15,471 nucleotides of DNA from CAVOBC01 sp963693635 (GTDB lineage: Bacteria; Pseudomonadota; Gammaproteobacteria; Pseudomonadales; Azotimanducaceae): assembly GCA_963693635.1 (NCBI GenBank), contig CAVOBC010000077.1, positions 1 through 15,471 of the forward strand. Direction: 5' to 3'. The position numbers were made by a program, and so were the translations under genes. Under the pieces are notes generated by a model that worked only from the letters and a program-made list of their open reading frames with translations, had not been told where the DNA came from and did not search any database. Of the stretch, positions 7,646 to 15,008 are shown piece after piece. Every line of letters begins with the position of its first letter. The first letter of the stretch is position 1.

Positions 7646-8627
7646 ACAGCTCGCGGTTCGCGCGCGGGAGGAAAATGACCCCAATGACCGCGTTGAAGAC
7701 GACAAAGAACGTGTGCATTACCAGCGAAAACGCGCCCACCTCCGGAAACTCGGGAAAAAGTACCGTCCACAACACCAGCGCACCCGCATGGAACGGCAAC
7801 GGCAGCGCGGCGGCAAGAAAGATGACGGGCAGAAACGCAAGCATCTGTCCAAAATTGACGTCGACGTTGAAGAGTTCGAGCGCGAGCGTGTATACAAGGA
7901 CCGCGCCGATCAGATTCGGCGCTTTGAGGACAACGGTCAATGCATATTGCCATAGCCGCGCCTGTCGCAGCGCGTGCAGGACCGGCGTCTGTCGCACTTT
8001 TGCCGTGGGCAGAATCCGACCACTGAAGAAGAGAAGATGCAGTGGAAAGTAAGCAGCTGCCAAGAGATAGATCGAGCCAAGGATAATAACGAGCGGCAAC
8101 CGGGTTGAAGCCGCTTCGACGAGTTCCAGATAGATAGCGACACCAACCGCCGAGAAGAGGAGCAACTGGTATATCTCGACCATGCCAAGGAAGATCATGC
8201 TGGATAACGCCTGCCAGCCAGGGACCTTGTGTCGCTTCTTCAGATAGAGCGACATCGCGCCTTTGCCAACCTGTTCGCTAACCAGCGACAGGATGTACGC
8301 GCTCGCACGAATCGGCAGCATGTTGCCAAACTTTAGCGATGGTGCGTTGAACCACCTAACTACGCGCCACGTGGCGTGGCTGTCGACCAGAAAGAAAAAA
8401 CACGAATACGGAATCATCAGGGCCAGCCAATAGCCCCAGGATGCGTCCCCAAAAAAGCGCAGCAAATAGTCAACCGCAGACAGATTGTCGCGCGCCGCGG
8501 TTGCCGCTATCCGTGTATAGACGAGATAGAAGCAGCCGCTTGCAACCAGCCAGCTCACCACCCGCGCAATCAGCGATCCGGCACCGCCGCCAGCTTTCGT
8601 CCCGGTGTTGTCGTCCGCTTCACTCAT
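7599..8627 (-). CDS. Polytopic membrane protein, LPG synthase TM-domain-like
   Basis: This is a 342-residue inner-membrane protein with about eight hydrophobic segments spread over its length. The pattern (a central SLVSEQVGKGAMSLYLKKRH segment, then an amphipathic stretch and LGMVEIYQLLL) resembles the lysylphosphatidylglycerol synthase transmembrane (UPF0104/AglD-like) family, whose members are flippase-like or of unknown role. There is no soluble LysX/MprF catalytic domain. The likeness is moderate, so function is left open. I chose ATG 8627 (MSEADD); a TTG at 8648 would add seven residues. The hydrophilic first 20 residues are cytoplasmic-like. The stop at 7599 lies inside the convergent phosphatidyltransferase gene, giving a 47-base tail-to-tail overlap, and the two may both serve membrane lipids. 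Confidence 0.7.
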   Translation of the reverse strand: MSEADDNTGTKAGGGAGSLIARVVSWLVASGCFYLVYTRIAATAARDNLSAVDYLLRFFGDASWGYWLALMIPYSCFFFLVDSHATWRVVRWFNAPSLKFGNMLPIRASAYILSLVSEQVGKGAMSLYLKKRHKVPGWQALSSMIFLGMVEIYQLLLFSAVGVAIYLELVEAASTRLPLVIILGSIYLLAAAYFPLHLLFFSGRILPTAKVRQTPVLHALRQARLWQYALTVVLKAPNLIGAVLVYTLALELFNVDVNFGQMLAFLPVIFLAAALPLPFHAGALVLWTVLFPEFPEVGAFSLVMHTFFVVFNAVIGVIFLPRANRELFNLAAAESASAADRP

Positions 8628-8818
8628 TTGACGGTAGCCCCTGTTCAAGCGCCCACCAAACTAACATGAGCTCGTGCCGGCGATCACCACCTGTTTTCAA
8701 CGGAGCGCTACCCGGGCGGTCTCGCTCCGAGGAAAGAACGGCGTCCAGGCTGAGCAAACCCGAATGCGTCAAGCCGCGCGGGCCGTACCACGTCGGTATG
8801 CCGGTCATGGGAGTCTGG

Positions 8819-8840
8819 GTTATCGGGTACCCGCGATAAC
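8819..8840. terminator. 7-bp inverted repeat directly after the GGDEF stop
   Basis: GTTATCG and CGATAAC are perfect arms with an 8-base spacer. On the minus strand the repeat begins one base after the TAG at 8844-8842, a natural place for a transcription terminator or mRNA-stabilising hairpin. No T-run follows. The rest of the 214-base gap down to the membrane-protein start holds nothing I can assign. Confidence 0.3.
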
Positions 8841-8841
8841 G

Positions 8842-9689
8842 CTAACTTGCCGACGACGTGAATTGCACACAATTGCGACCTGCCGCTTTTGCGAGATAGA
8901 GCAGCTTGTCTGCCGCCTCGATCATCTGCGCGCCATCCTCGAATTGGTCGCCACCATCGTACTGACAGACGCCGACACTGATCGTCACCGTCAAGACATC
9001 TTCGTCGTACTGGAAGCGGCACGACTCGGTAACCAGTCTGACGGGTTCGGCGGTCGCGACCGCCGCAGCGAGATCGATGCCGCGCAGAATGAGCGCAAAC
9101 TCCTCGCCACCATAGCGAGCAAACATGTCGTAGCCACGACCGTCACCCTCAACGGCACCCGCAGCACATGGTCACCGGCGGGATGACCGTACGTGTCGTT
9201 CAAGCGCTTGAAGTGATCAATGTCAAACATCAGGACGCACAGGGCCTCACCGTGGCGCTCCGGGAAATCGAACTCCTTGTCCAGGGTCTCGAGAAAATGC
9301 CGTTTGTTGTAGATCCGGGTCAAACCATCTTTCACCGCCATGTCGCGCATGATCGAATGGTATTCCGTGTCTTCCTCGTCCTGAAACGAGAACTTGCAGA
9401 TGATGTCACCCAGCGTCAGTTTGTCACCCTCGCTGATTGCGGCTGGTTCGAGGACAGGTGCCTTGTTGACGTTGGTGCCGTTAGTGCTTGCCAGATCTGA
9501 CATGTAGAACTTGCCACCGCGATTGATAATCATCGCGTGGCGGCGACTGATACTCCCGTCAGAAACGACAAGGCCCATGTCTTCACCACGACCCATCATC
9601 ATGACGGCACTCGATATCTCGTATACCTGACCAATATAATCGCCGCGGATCATGATCAGGCACGGCCGCTTCTCCTCTGCCTCAGACAC
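8842..9689 (-). pseudogene. FHA-GGDEF diguanylate cyclase with broken reading frame
   Basis: Two minus-strand frames together encode an FHA domain followed by a GGDEF domain. Frame A (from GTG 9689) has the FHA marks GR (33-34), S48-R-R-H51 and N70-G-T72, then the GGDEF start DGLTRIYNKRHF (121-132) and metal-site D156 in FDIDHFKRLND, and stays in register to GDHVLR (R177, about 9159). Frame B then continues with the inhibitory site RGYD, five residues, and the active-site GGEEF, and runs to TAG 8842. The switch lies near 9156. Between VLR and FARYGG about five residues fewer than usual are found, suggesting loss of 13 bases (or 1 plus 3n), not a simple slip. FHA domains bind phosphothreonine and GGDEF domains make c-di-GMP. 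Either the gene is inactivated or the assembly has an error here. A perfect TATAAT lies upstream. Confidence 0.8.
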
Positions 9690-9855
9690 TGCGTCTGCGG
9701 ACGGGCTGGCGCGGTATCTGTGTTGTCGGAATTGTCCTCAGGCATCCTTGCGCCAACCGCCTTGTTCAATCGTGTACAACGCCCGACTCTCGAGACAACC
9801 CCACGAAAACGTGTGCGGCTGCCCACCTGCCAGAGACGCCGGACCCGTGGACGAA

Positions 9856-9877
9856 ATTATAGCGTAATGCATGTCAA
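9856..9877 (-). promoter_or_regulatory. Possible promoter for the FHA-GGDEF gene
   Basis: On the minus strand a perfect TATAAT (complement of 9856-9861) lies just past the uppS-like stop. A perfect TTGACA (complement of 9872-9877, spanning that stop) is only 10 bases upstream, too close to be its -35 box. If the -10 is used, the transcript would start near 9848 with a leader of about 160 bases. It is the only strong promoter-like match I noticed in the 184-base gap. Confidence 0.35.
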
Positions 9878-10638
9878 CGCCCGTAACGTCGCTCGCGCTG
9901 TTGGTAAATGCGAATAGCGCGCCAGAAATCAATCATGCGAAAAGCGGGCCAGTAGACCTCGGTAAAATACAACTCAGAATACGCACTTTGCCATAGCAGA
10001 AAGCCCGAAAGTCGCTCCTCACCCGACGTACGGATGATCAAGTCTGGATCAGGTATGCCCTCGGTGTACAAATACTGGCTGACCGTGCTCTCCTGAACCT
10101 CATCCACACGCATGTTTCCAGCCTGAATCTCGCCCGCAATGCGCTTCACCGCATCGACAATTTCTGCGCGACCGCCATAACTGATCGCAATATTGAGCTG
10201 GAATCGCTCGTGTTCGCGCGTCATCGCCTCAACCTTGTCGATTTCCTGGTTGATCTCATCTGACAGGTCTTCGCGACGTCCTATCACCTTGATCTTGACG
10301 CGCTCCCGCGCGAAGACAGGATCGGACTGGAAATCCCGAAACTTGCCCAGGATCAGATCCATCAAGTGGTCGACCTCTTCTGGCGACCGGTTGTAATTCT
10401 CGATCGAGAAGCCGTAGAGCGTGATGATCTTGATTTCGAGTCGCCAGCACCAGCGCAGGAACTCTTCCAACCGCTCCGAACCCGCGGTATGGCCTTCGTT
10501 CGATGCAAGGCCCCGCGTGCGCGCAAACCGCCGATTGCCGTCAACAATCAGACCGATATGCTGCGGTTTGCGACCGTCTTTTATCTGCCGCCACAACAAG
10601 TGCTCGTAGAGCCGGTAGAGGAACGATGCAGGATTCAT
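9874..10638 (-). CDS. uppS: Cis-prenyltransferase (UPP synthase family, Rv1086-like subgroup)
   Basis: This 254-residue cytoplasmic enzyme adds isopentenyl diphosphate units to an allylic diphosphate in cis. Catalytic D33 lies in LIVDGNRRFAR. SIENYNRSPEEV, SYGGRAEIVDAV and the C-terminal DLIIRTSGEERLSGFLLWQSAYSE (in part, about 199-222) are the five conserved regions of the family. The DGNRRFA form and the N-terminal LYRLYEHLLWRQ resemble mycobacterial Rv1086 (a short-chain Z-farnesyl diphosphate synthase) and archaeal or eukaryotic enzymes more than E. coli UppS, which has DGNGRWA. Product length therefore cannot be taken for granted as C55. The usual partners frr, cdsA, dxr and rseP are not next to it; an SDR lies divergently and the FHA-GGDEF gene follows. 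The symbol is by family only. Confidence 0.9.
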   Translation of the reverse strand: MNPASFLYRLYEHLLWRQIKDGRKPQHIGLIVDGNRRFARTRGLASNEGHTAGSERLEEFLRWCWRLEIKIITLYGFSIENYNRSPEEVDHLMDLILGKFRDFQSDPVFARERVKIKVIGRREDLSDEINQEIDKVEAMTREHERFQLNIAISYGGRAEIVDAVKRIAGEIQAGNMRVDEVQESTVSQYLYTEGIPDPDLIIRTSGEERLSGFLLWQSAYSELYFTEVYWPAFRMIDFWRAIRIYQQRERRYGR

Positions 10639-10741
10639 GTCAGGTCTTCAGTAACGGCCGCGAGCGGGTCGAAGGAGGCTGCGGAGCATAGCATCGCCGC
10701 GAGCAACTGGGCTAGACTCGCGCATTTGTGGGGCATTGGGC

Positions 10742-11551
10742 ATGTCAGACCGTTTAGCCGGCAAGGTTGCAATTATCAGTGGCGGGACCAGTGGCATCGG
10801 CGAGGCGACCGCAGAACGCTTTGCCCGGGAAGGTGCTCAGGTCGTCATCACCGGCCGTTCAGAGGACAAGGGCGCTGCAATCGCATCCCGGCTCGGTGAT
10901 GCCTGCACCTACGTGCGTGCGGACGTCCTGCAGGAGGCCGACATCAAGGCGACCGTCGACGCAACGATCGAGCGCCACGGCAAACTGGACGTCCTGTTCA
11001 ACAATGCCGGCGCCGGGGTCGCCAGCACGCTCACATCCGTCACCGAAGAGCAGGCGTCACACGCCATGCATCTTCTTTTCACGAGCGTCATCCTGAGCAT
11101 GAAGCACGCAATCCCGCATCTGGTGGCCAACGGCGGGGGCGCTATCATCAACAACTCAAGCATCGCGGCGATTCGTGATCTACAGGGCGATCTTCTTTAT
11201 TCCGCCGCGAAGGTCGCACTCACGCATTACTCAAAACTCGCCGGCGTCAGGCTTGGACCCCAGGGTATTCGCGTCAACGTGATCTCTCCCGGTGCGATTG
11301 CGACACCGATCTTCTGGGGTGGCAGCACCAGGGCAAACACGCTCACGGACGAAGACAACGCCCGCAAAATGGACAAACTGCAGCGCAATCTTGCACGCGC
11401 GAACCCGATGCAGCGATCAGGCCTTGCCGATGACATTGCTGAGGCCGCCACCTATCTCGCGAGCGACGCGGGCAGCTTCGTCAACGCCCACGACCTTGTC
11501 GTTGATGGCGGCCGCACCAGCATGTTCAACGAGCCTGCTAGCAATGGGTAA
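10742..11551 (+). CDS. Classical short-chain dehydrogenase/reductase
   Basis: This 269-residue NAD(P)-dependent oxidoreductase has the classical SDR set: cofactor loop GGTSGIG (14-20), structural NNAG (87-90), catalytic S140 and Y153-S-A-A-K157, and the usual RVNVISPGAIATP after it. The C-terminal YLASDAGSFVNAHDLVVDGG is typical of FabG-like enzymes. The substrate is not evident; FabG-type ketoacyl reduction or secondary alcohol oxidation are both possible. Start: ATG 10742 (MSDRL) is preferred over TTG 10736, with GTGGGG nine bases upstream. The gene is divergent from the cis-prenyltransferase across a 103-base gap, with a weak TAGACT at 10713-10718 as the only -10 candidate. The aminotransferase follows 98 bases downstream on the same strand. 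Confidence 0.92.
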   Translation: MSDRLAGKVAIISGGTSGIGEATAERFAREGAQVVITGRSEDKGAAIASRLGDACTYVRADVLQEADIKATVDATIERHGKLDVLFNNAGAGVASTLTSVTEEQASHAMHLLFTSVILSMKHAIPHLVANGGGAIINNSSIAAIRDLQGDLLYSAAKVALTHYSKLAGVRLGPQGIRVNVISPGAIATPIFWGGSTRANTLTDEDNARKMDKLQRNLARANPMQRSGLADDIAEAATYLASDAGSFVNAHDLVVDGGRTSMFNEPASNG

Positions 11552-11649
11552 CCCCACGCCTCGCATTGATTCCACTGACGCATCTGCCAGCACCCACAGG
11601 TTGGATGTAGCACGGTTTGGCACCCGCTAACAACGCGAAGGAGTGAAAC

Positions 11650-12948
11650 ATGGGCGAGCTTGACGCATTCTGGATGCCGTTTACGGCGGGGCGGCAATTT
11701 CGCGCTCGGCCGCGCATGCTGACGGGTGCGAAGGACATGCATTACGTTACGGACGACGGCCGCGAAGTGCTTGACGGCACCGCTGGACTCTGGTGCACCA
11801 ACCTCGGCCACGGCCGCGAAGAAATCACCCGTGCCGTCGCCGATCAGATGGCACAGATGGACTACGCGCCCTCTTACCAAATGGGACATCCACTCGCATT
11901 TGAACTCGCCGAGCGACTGGTCGAACTGGCGCCGGCGCCATTCAAGCACGTATTTTTCACCAACTCAGGCTCCGAATCGGTCGACACCGCGCTCAAGATC
12001 GCGCTCGCCTATCAGAACCTGCGCGGCAAGGGCGAGCGCCTGCGGATCATCGGACGACACAAGGGATACCACGGCACCGGCTTCGGCGGAATGGCAGTCG
12101 GCGGTATGGGCAACAATCGCCAGCGCTTCGGACCCGGCCTGCCGGTCGATCATCTGTCGCACACGCTGCTCCCGGACAACGCCTTCAGTCGCGGACTACC
12201 GGCCAACGGTGCCGCGATGGCCGACGAGTTGCTCGACATCATCGGCTTGCACGGCGCCGACACGATTGCAGCCGTCATCATTGAGCCAATCTCCGGGTCC
12301 GCCGGCATCATCGTGCCCCCAACCGGCTACCTTGAACGGATTCGTGGGATCTGCACAGACCACGACATCGTCCTGATCTTTGATGAGGTCATCACCGCAT
12401 TCGGACGACTTGGGGCGGCCTTCGCCGCCGAGGAGTTCGGTGTCGTACCTGACATCATGACAACGGCAAAGGGCCTGACCAACGGCACCATCCCAATGGG
12501 TGCGGTGTTAACGACGTCCGCCATTCACGAGGTATTCATGCACGCGCCGCCTGAGGACATCGAGTTCTTTCACGGCTACACCTATTCCGGTCATCCGGTT
12601 GCCTGTCGGGCGGCACTTGCGAGTCTCGATCTTTACGCGCGGGACGAGGTCTTCACCCACGCGCGAAAGGTCCGGCAGGTCTTTGAAGACTGCGCGCACG
12701 AACTCGCGACATCGCGTGCGAACGTGACCGACGTGCGCAACTACGGACTCATGGCAGGCATCGAAATCGCTCCGCGGGACGGGCCGTCACGCACTTACGA
12801 GATCTTTGAGAAGTGCTTCTTTGAAGAGGATCTCATGATTCGCTTCACGGGCAACGTGCTGGCGATCTCCCCGCCCCTGATCATCAGCGAGGCACAGATT
12901 CGAGATCTGTTCGACAAGGTTGGCAGGACCATAGACCGCGTGAATTAG
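11650..12948 (+). CDS. Omega-amino acid (beta-alanine):pyruvate aminotransferase
   Basis: This 432-residue class III PLP aminotransferase moves the amino group of an omega-amino acid to pyruvate; beta-alanine would give malonate semialdehyde and alanine. The opening FWMPFTAGRQF and the LDGTAGLWCTNLGH segment closely follow the Pseudomonas beta-alanine:pyruvate enzyme. PLP contacts are NSGSES (105-110), D245 in FDEVITAFGR and Schiff-base K274 in TTAKGLTNG. Length is near the family's 440-450. The start is firm: AAGGAG (11638-11643) lies six bases before ATG 11650. It follows the SDR on the same strand and may share its transcript. Substrate choice within class III (beta-alanine, taurine, GABA, putrescine) cannot be settled by motif alone. 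Confidence 0.9.
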   Translation: MGELDAFWMPFTAGRQFRARPRMLTGAKDMHYVTDDGREVLDGTAGLWCTNLGHGREEITRAVADQMAQMDYAPSYQMGHPLAFELAERLVELAPAPFKHVFFTNSGSESVDTALKIALAYQNLRGKGERLRIIGRHKGYHGTGFGGMAVGGMGNNRQRFGPGLPVDHLSHTLLPDNAFSRGLPANGAAMADELLDIIGLHGADTIAAVIIEPISGSAGIIVPPTGYLERIRGICTDHDIVLIFDEVITAFGRLGAAFAAEEFGVVPDIMTTAKGLTNGTIPMGAVLTTSAIHEVFMHAPPEDIEFFHGYTYSGHPVACRAALASLDLYARDEVFTHARKVRQVFEDCAHELATSRANVTDVRNYGLMAGIEIAPRDGPSRTYEIFEKCFFEEDLMIRFTGNVLAISPPLIISEAQIRDLFDKVGRTIDRVN

Positions 12949-13116
12949 CAAGCCAGTCAATAGCCGCCCCACGGCGACATTGATCGAGAACTAGCCTTGC
13001 CCGACGACGCGCGGAGACGACTGCGCGCCTTGTGCGAGACTTTCTGGCGGAACACGCGCCACAATAGTGTCAGGCCTCCGGATGCCAGATATGTTGGAGT
13101 CCAGCCTTGGTGTCCG

Positions 13117-13134
13117 CTCGGGTTCACGCCCGAG
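13117..13134. terminator. Hairpin between convergent aminotransferase and hydrolase genes
   Basis: CTCGGG and CCCGAG form a 6-bp stem around a TTCACG loop in the 216-base convergent gap. It is placed 31 bases from the hydrolase stop and could act from both sides, but neither side has a T-run. The remainder of the gap holds nothing I can assign. Confidence 0.25.
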
Positions 13135-13164
13135 GTCTGCGAATCTTGAATTCAGACGGTTGGC

Positions 13165-13953
13165 TTACTCCGAGATGGACGCGGCGCCACCCGTTGTCAC
13201 CCCCGCATCCGTAAGGTGGCGAACCAGGAAATCGATTGAAAAGACGAGCTCTTCCTCCGGCACCTCAGGATGAAGCCCCGGGTTGGCGTGCAGTCGCTTG
13301 TCCGTGGAAGCAATGCGATCAAACAAATCGAGATAGCGGTCTCTCGCAAACAGTTCATCTTCCAGTTGCATAATGAAGAAGACCGGGCACGTTATGTTTG
13401 CTGCGGACTCTTGAATCAGTTGCTTGTATTCATCCGTCGGACCAACGGTCCCCATCAAGCCCAATACCGCAACTTCAATTGCCTTTGTCGCCGCAACCAG
13501 CGGCGCGCCGAGAATCGTCCCCATCGACAACCCCCAGTAGCCGAGCGTGCCAGCACCCGTCTCGTCGCGCACCAGATCGATAGCCGCCTGCCAATCGCTG
13601 TTCATCGCCGCGATGCCGCCCGGGCGCCGCCACCATTCGCCGAACGCTCCGCGCCCACCATCGCCTTGCCGGCGCTTGCCGTGCACGGGTCCGTCGATGG
13701 CAACGCAAAAGATGCCTTTCGCCGCCAGACGCTGTGACAGGTACGGAATCGGCGACTGATGCCGATCACCGGATGCGCCGTGGCCGAGCAGAACCATCGG
13801 GCTGCCTGCCCGGCACGCCTCCCCTTGCCACAGCACCCCCGGCACGATCTGATCGTCGCGGCTCACCTCAAACTCCCGACATTCCACGGTGTCCCCGGCA
13901 CCCGGTGCCGGCGCTGTGACCTTTTGCGCTTCCAGCCAACGAATGGTATTCAT
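13165..13953 (-). CDS. Alpha/beta hydrolase (dienelactone hydrolase-like)
   Basis: This 262-residue alpha/beta-fold hydrolase has an oxyanion segment MVLLGHGASGDR (53-64), the nucleophile elbow G141-L-S143-M-G145 in GYWGLSMG, a probable acid (D199 or D205 in LEDELFARD, after FFIMQ) and H228 in NPGLHPEVP. The order and spacing suit the prolyl oligopeptidase/dienelactone-hydrolase-like group of esterases. The substrate is unknown. No signal peptide is seen, so it is cytoplasmic. I chose ATG 13953 (MNTIRWLE) because the frame upstream to 14160 reads as the antisense of the neighbouring gene and includes a Cys/Arg-rich stretch unlike the family; a GGGGGA lies four bases before 13953. The gene is divergent from the MaoC-like gene, with a 133-base gap. 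Confidence 0.85.
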   Translation of the reverse strand: MNTIRWLEAQKVTAPAPGAGDTVECREFEVSRDDQIVPGVLWQGEACRAGSPMVLLGHGASGDRHQSPIPYLSQRLAAKGIFCVAIDGPVHGKRRQGDGGRGAFGEWWRRPGGIAAMNSDWQAAIDLVRDETGAGTLGYWGLSMGTILGAPLVAATKAIEVAVLGLMGTVGPTDEYKQLIQESAANITCPVFFIMQLEDELFARDRYLDLFDRIASTDKRLHANPGLHPEVPEEELVFSIDFLVRHLTDAGVTTGGAASISE

Positions 13954-13991
13954 GGAGTCCCCCGCGGAATAAACGAATTGAACGTGTGCAG

Positions 13992-14019
13992 CGCCTGGCA
14001 ACCCGGTTTGGCCCAGGCG
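13992..14019. promoter_or_regulatory. 7-bp inverted repeat, operator candidate in divergent promoter region
   Basis: CGCCTGG and CCAGGCG are perfect arms separated by 14 bases. The repeat lies 39-66 bases before the hydrolase start and 68-95 bases before the MaoC-like start, where a regulator serving both genes could bind. No regulator gene is adjacent. It may instead form a hairpin. Confidence 0.3.
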
Positions 14020-14075
14020 AGATGACTGCAAGGCAGGACGACGATTGTAAAGGAAGACCAAAGGGCAACAAGAGC

Positions 14076-14081
14076 AGGTGA
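14076..14081 (+). promoter_or_regulatory. Ribosome binding site fixing the MaoC-like start
   Basis: AGGTGA ends five bases before ATG 14087. It favours that ATG over the in-frame GTG at 14078, which lies inside the site itself. Confidence 0.65.
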
Positions 14082-14086
14082 GACGC

Positions 14087-14893
14087 ATGTCCGAAAGCGA
14101 CTGTCGACGATTCACGGCGACCATGGCCGACCCCGATGCGCCTCGTCCGGATAACCCCATACACTCAACCGATGGTGCGCGTCGCTACGGTTTCGATGGC
14201 GCGCTGGTGGGCGGAATCCACGTGTACGGCTGGTCAGTGCCAGCATTTGTCGAGGCCCTGGGCAACACCTGGCTCGACACCGGCTGGGTGGATATCTCGT
14301 TCCGTCGCCCGACTTACGCCGGCGACGACATGCGCATCGAATTAGACGATCGTGATCCATCGGCGTTCACCGTGTCCAAGCAGACGGAGGTATGCCTTCG
14401 CGGTTTGGTCGGATCCGGCGCCGCACCGTTCCTGCCCGCGCTCGCCGTCCCCGGCACCGAGGCACGCCAGCCGCCGAGTGTCAGGACTGCCCTGACACTC
14501 GAGAACGCTCCCGTCGGGCGTCCACTTGCACCTCTGCCGATACCCGCCGGATCACACGAGTCCAGCGGCTTCCTGCTTACGCTTGGCGGCGATGAAAACG
14601 GTATTGTTGGCGACCGACACCACCCTGCTTTCCTTGCCGGCAGAATGATTGCGCTGTTGCACCATTCCTACGAATACGGTCCCGCCATCCACACCCGCAG
14701 CGAAGTGCAACACCTGGCCCCTGCGCTCATTTCGACGAACCACACCCTATTTGGCCACGGCGCCGCTGCCTACGAGAAAAACGGCCACCACTACATCGAA
14801 AATGTGGGATCCATACGCACCGACACCGGCATCGAGACAACCCGTCTCCGGCACACGGTCATATTTCGCGTTCGTCCGGCGCCGGCTGACTGA
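14087..14893 (+). CDS. MaoC-like hot-dog-fold protein
   Basis: This 268-residue protein opens with DNPIHSTDGARRYGFDGALVG (part of 22-42), the hydratase-type hot-dog signature of MaoC proteins, which act on enoyl-type CoA thioesters. YGWSVPAFVEALG and the FRRPTYAGDDMRIEL strand complete the first hot-dog unit. The C-terminal half (HHPAFLAGRMIAL to HTVIFRVRP) reads as a second unit. In (R)-specific enoyl-CoA hydratases the catalytic Asp stands five residues before the His; here D22 is four before H26 and position 21 is Pro, so classical hydratase activity is uncertain. It belongs to a group I recall as NxIHxD-x2-A-x2-YGF proteins of unknown role. Start is set by AGGTGA at 14076-14081. It is divergent from an alpha/beta hydrolase and convergent with the lipoprotein gene. 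Confidence 0.75.
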   Translation: MSESDCRRFTATMADPDAPRPDNPIHSTDGARRYGFDGALVGGIHVYGWSVPAFVEALGNTWLDTGWVDISFRRPTYAGDDMRIELDDRDPSAFTVSKQTEVCLRGLVGSGAAPFLPALAVPGTEARQPPSVRTALTLENAPVGRPLAPLPIPAGSHESSGFLLTLGGDENGIVGDRHHPAFLAGRMIALLHHSYEYGPAIHTRSEVQHLAPALISTNHTLFGHGAAAYEKNGHHYIENVGSIRTDTGIETTRLRHTVIFRVRPAPAD

Positions 14894-14966
14894 CCGCTGG
14901 CGAGACGCGCTCAAAGCGTCGGCCACGCTGCGAGCCCAGAACCGGGTCAGAACTAAAGCAATACGC

Positions 14967-14988
14967 TGCCGTGAGCGACAGCGCGGCA
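14967..14988 (-). terminator. Weak hairpin downstream of the lipoprotein gene
   Basis: Reading the minus strand, TGCCG and CGGCA pair around a 12-base loop, about 20 bases after the lipoprotein stop, and the partly T-rich TATTGCTTTAGTT follows a few bases later. An overlapping CGCTG/CAGCG pairing competes. The 115-base convergent gap also holds a 5-bp GACGC/GCGTC stem (14904-14920) just after the MaoC-like stop. Confidence 0.25.
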
Positions 14989-15008
14989 ATCCGGCACCGT
15001 GAGATCTG

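Noticed and set aside
8441..8839. 132-codon plus-strand frame across the membrane-protein start and the following gap
   Set aside because: Arg/Ser/Pro-rich with no motif, and half of it is antisense to the membrane-protein gene.
10713..10718. TAGACT as a -10 box for the SDR gene at 10742
   Set aside because: It matches four of six bases and has no credible -35 at 16-18 bases upstream.
13115..13136. CTCGGGTTCACGCCCGAG looked like a tRNA T-arm
   Set aside because: The stem closes a 6-base loop, not the 7-base TTCRANY loop, and no acceptor, D or anticodon arm is found upstream.
13954..14160. N-terminal extension of the alpha/beta hydrolase up to 14160
   Set aside because: The extra 69 residues overlap the divergent MaoC-like gene, include a Cys-rich stretch unlike the family, and ATG 13953 begins the expected domain.
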